From positions 1 through 7,658 of the forward strand of contig JAURMY010000131.1 of the NCBI GenBank assembly GCA_030830465.1: DNA of 7,658 nucleotides, in the 5' to 3' direction. Below, piece by piece: positions 6,768 through 7,658 of this stretch. Position 1 is the first letter of the stretch; each line of letters opens with the position of its first letter. Source of the DNA: Alphaproteobacteria bacterium (lineage in GTDB: Bacteria > Pseudomonadota > Alphaproteobacteria > Rhodobacterales > Rhodobacteraceae). A program made the position numbers and the translations under genes. The notes beneath the pieces are model-generated. The model did no database searches and was not told the origin of the DNA. It was given only the letters and a program-made list of their open reading frames with translations.

Positions 6768-7355
6768 CACCAACACCGGGTAAAGCGAGGCCACCAACAG
6801 GGTCGCCATTGTCCAATTGAACAGGCGCAGGCGCTTGGGATTGGACAACAGGCGGCGCATTTCCCGCCCCAGCAGCACCCAAAGTGACACCGCCGGCAGA
6901 TTGACCAGCATAAAGGCCAGCCCCACCAGCAGCACCGAAACCAGATCATGCTGCGGCGCATAGACGGTTTGCGCCGTCAGCGCCGCGACCCACCCTTTAG
7001 GGTTGATCCACTGAAACGCCGCCGCTTGCAGAAAGCTCAGCGGTTTGCCGGTCTTGACCCGGGCATCCGGCGCTGCTGCGGTGGCAATTTTCCACGCCAG
7101 ATACAGCAGATAGGCGACCGACAGCCATTTCAGGATGTCGTAAAGTGCCGGCACCCTGTCAAACACCTGTGACAGCCCCAGCCCGACCAGAACGATCATG
7201 AAAGCGAATCCCAGATTGATGCCAAGAACATGCGGCACCGTCCGCCGCACCCCGAAATTCGCACCCGACGCCATCAACATCACGTTGTTTGGCCCCGGCG
7301 TGACCGAGGCGACAAACGCAAAGCTGAGCAGGGCCAGAAAGATCGCAAAGCTCAT
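6759..7355 (-). CDS. LysE/RhtB-family amino-acid exporter
   Basis: From ATG 7355 this is a 198-aa inner-membrane protein of the LysE family (PF01810), which exports amino acids or related metabolites. The N-terminal signature is SFAFVASVTPGPNNVML (11-27). The second marker is QWINPKGW (115-122). Hydrophobic stretches at about 4-22, 42-62, 70-90, 122-132, 138-162 and 180-197 fit the usual six-segment topology, with a basic loop around 163-177. The frame also allows a GTG start at 7367 (202 aa), but the ATG begins the protein exactly where family members usually begin and has GGA seven bases upstream. The gene ends 10 bp from trxB, facing it. Members of this family are often controlled by LysR- or Lrp-type regulators; the Lrp-type gene nearby is not adjacent, so a link is only possible. 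The substrate cannot be assigned. Confidence 0.92.
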   Translation of the reverse strand: MSFAIFLALLSFAFVASVTPGPNNVMLMASGANFGVRRTVPHVLGINLGFAFMIVLVGLGLSQVFDRVPALYDILKWLSVAYLLYLAWKIATAAAPDARVKTGKPLSFLQAAAFQWINPKGWVAALTAQTVYAPQHDLVSVLLVGLAFMLVNLPAVSLWVLLGREMRRLLSNPKRLRLFNWTMATLLVASLYPVLVPV

Positions 7356-7426
7356 CCAGATTTCCACTTTTCGCCCGGCCGCGGACCTTCAATTCCGTCC
7401 CATCTTTCCCACAAAGGATTTGGTTT

Positions 7427-7603
7427 GTGAACAGCCAAGCAGCGGGGCAACCCGCCGTTCCGGCCTTGACTTGCGACCGGTGTCGCTGCCGCCGGATTGT
7501 TTCCCGATTGCCTGTCAGGCATAGCCGCACTGCACGAAAAGCAGTTGTCTTGCAGGACACCGCCCTTTATTGCGGGGGCAGACCTTCAAAACCCAATATT
7601 TGA
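7427..7603 (+). CDS. Possible small Cys/Arg-containing ORF (58 aa), unidentified
   Basis: A GTG at 7427 is preceded by AAAGGA (7413-7418) with an ideal 8-nt spacer and opens a 58-codon frame ending in TGA at 7601-7603. The peptide is basic and has a cysteine cluster, LTCDRCRCRR at 15-24, and one more Cys at about position 49. I recognise no family. The stop overlaps the ATG of the next possible gene as TGATG, a common sign of translational coupling. Against it are the non-ATG start, low-complexity basic composition and lack of a clear promoter. It could be a real small protein, a leader ORF, or chance. Confidence 0.3.
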   Translation: MNSQAAGQPAVPALTCDRCRCRRIVSRLPVRHSRTARKAVVLQDTALYCGGRPSKPNI

Positions 7604-7658
7604 TGCGAGTTATCAGCGTGAACAACAACACCGCCCCGATCCCCGAGCTTTTTGTCTC
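7603..7658 (+). CDS. Possible gene start cut by the window edge, unidentified
   Basis: ATG 7603 opens a frame that reads MRVISVNNNTAPIPELFVS and is still open at the window end; an in-frame GTG at 7618 is an alternative start. There is no clear ribosome binding site of its own, but the ATG overlaps the stop of the preceding small ORF (TGATG). Eighteen codons are too few to identify a family. Confidence 0.3.
   Translation, partial: MRVISVNNNTAPIPELFV

Larger units (their letters stand above)
7356..7658. other. Terminal region without a confident gene
   Basis: About 300 bp upstream of the exporter gene up to the window edge. I see a possible 58-codon ORF, a possible truncated gene start, and short hairpins: ACTGC (7529-7533) with GCAGT (7541-7545), and CCGC (7560-7563) with GCGG (7572-7575). 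TTGACT at 7466-7471 looks like a -35 box but no -10 follows at the right distance. No RNA gene is recognisable. Confidence 0.5.

Overview
The window looks like chromosomal DNA from an alphaproteobacterium, most probably a marine Rhodobacteraceae (Roseobacter-type) organism. The reasons are the GC-rich coding bias, tightly packed genes, a stand-alone Hint_2-type protein of the kind common in that group, and an Lrp/AsnC regulator divergent from a thioredoxin reductase gene. This assignment is an inference; there is no rRNA or other marker to confirm it. I see no tRNA, rRNA, CRISPR array, insertion sequence or phage gene.

Left part (1-3963), all on the minus strand. In transcription order there is a sulfotransferase-like protein (3963-3121), a GMC-family FAD oxidoreductase 27 bp downstream (3093-1396), and, after a 121-bp gap with its own possible promoter, the carboxyltransferase subunit of a biotin-dependent acyl-CoA carboxylase (1274-1, running off the window). 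The first two look co-transcribed. The carboxylase probably begins an acyl-CoA catabolic operon that continues to the left.

Middle (3964-5111). A divergent spacer of about 250 bp holds a good sigma70-type promoter, an inverted repeat across its -35 box, and a leader of about 90 nt with two hairpins. It drives a 285-aa Hint-domain protein (4217-5074) whose usual block-B histidine appears to be replaced by phenylalanine. The sulfotransferase-like protein on the other side also departs from its family at two PAPS-binding positions. This pair of apparently degenerate proteins is the least ordinary part of the window.

Right part (5112-7658). An Lrp/AsnC regulator (5612-5112, minus) is divergent from trxB (5807-6748, plus). 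The spacer between them holds two exact TTGCGCAA palindromes 21 bp apart plus a weaker TGCGCA copy, likely operators. The only other exact TTGCGCAA I found in the window is at the 5' end of the sulfotransferase gene, with similar AT-rich flanks, which hints at a shared regulator. trxB converges on a LysE/RhtB-type exporter (7355-6759, minus) with a hairpin at the junction. The last 300 bp hold no confident gene: a possible 58-codon ORF with a good ribosome binding site overlaps, by TGATG, the start of a possible gene cut by the window edge.

Most of the window is ordinary housekeeping and catabolic content. No clear new system is visible; the candidates for a second look are the Hint/sulfotransferase divergent locus and the TTGCGCAA sites.
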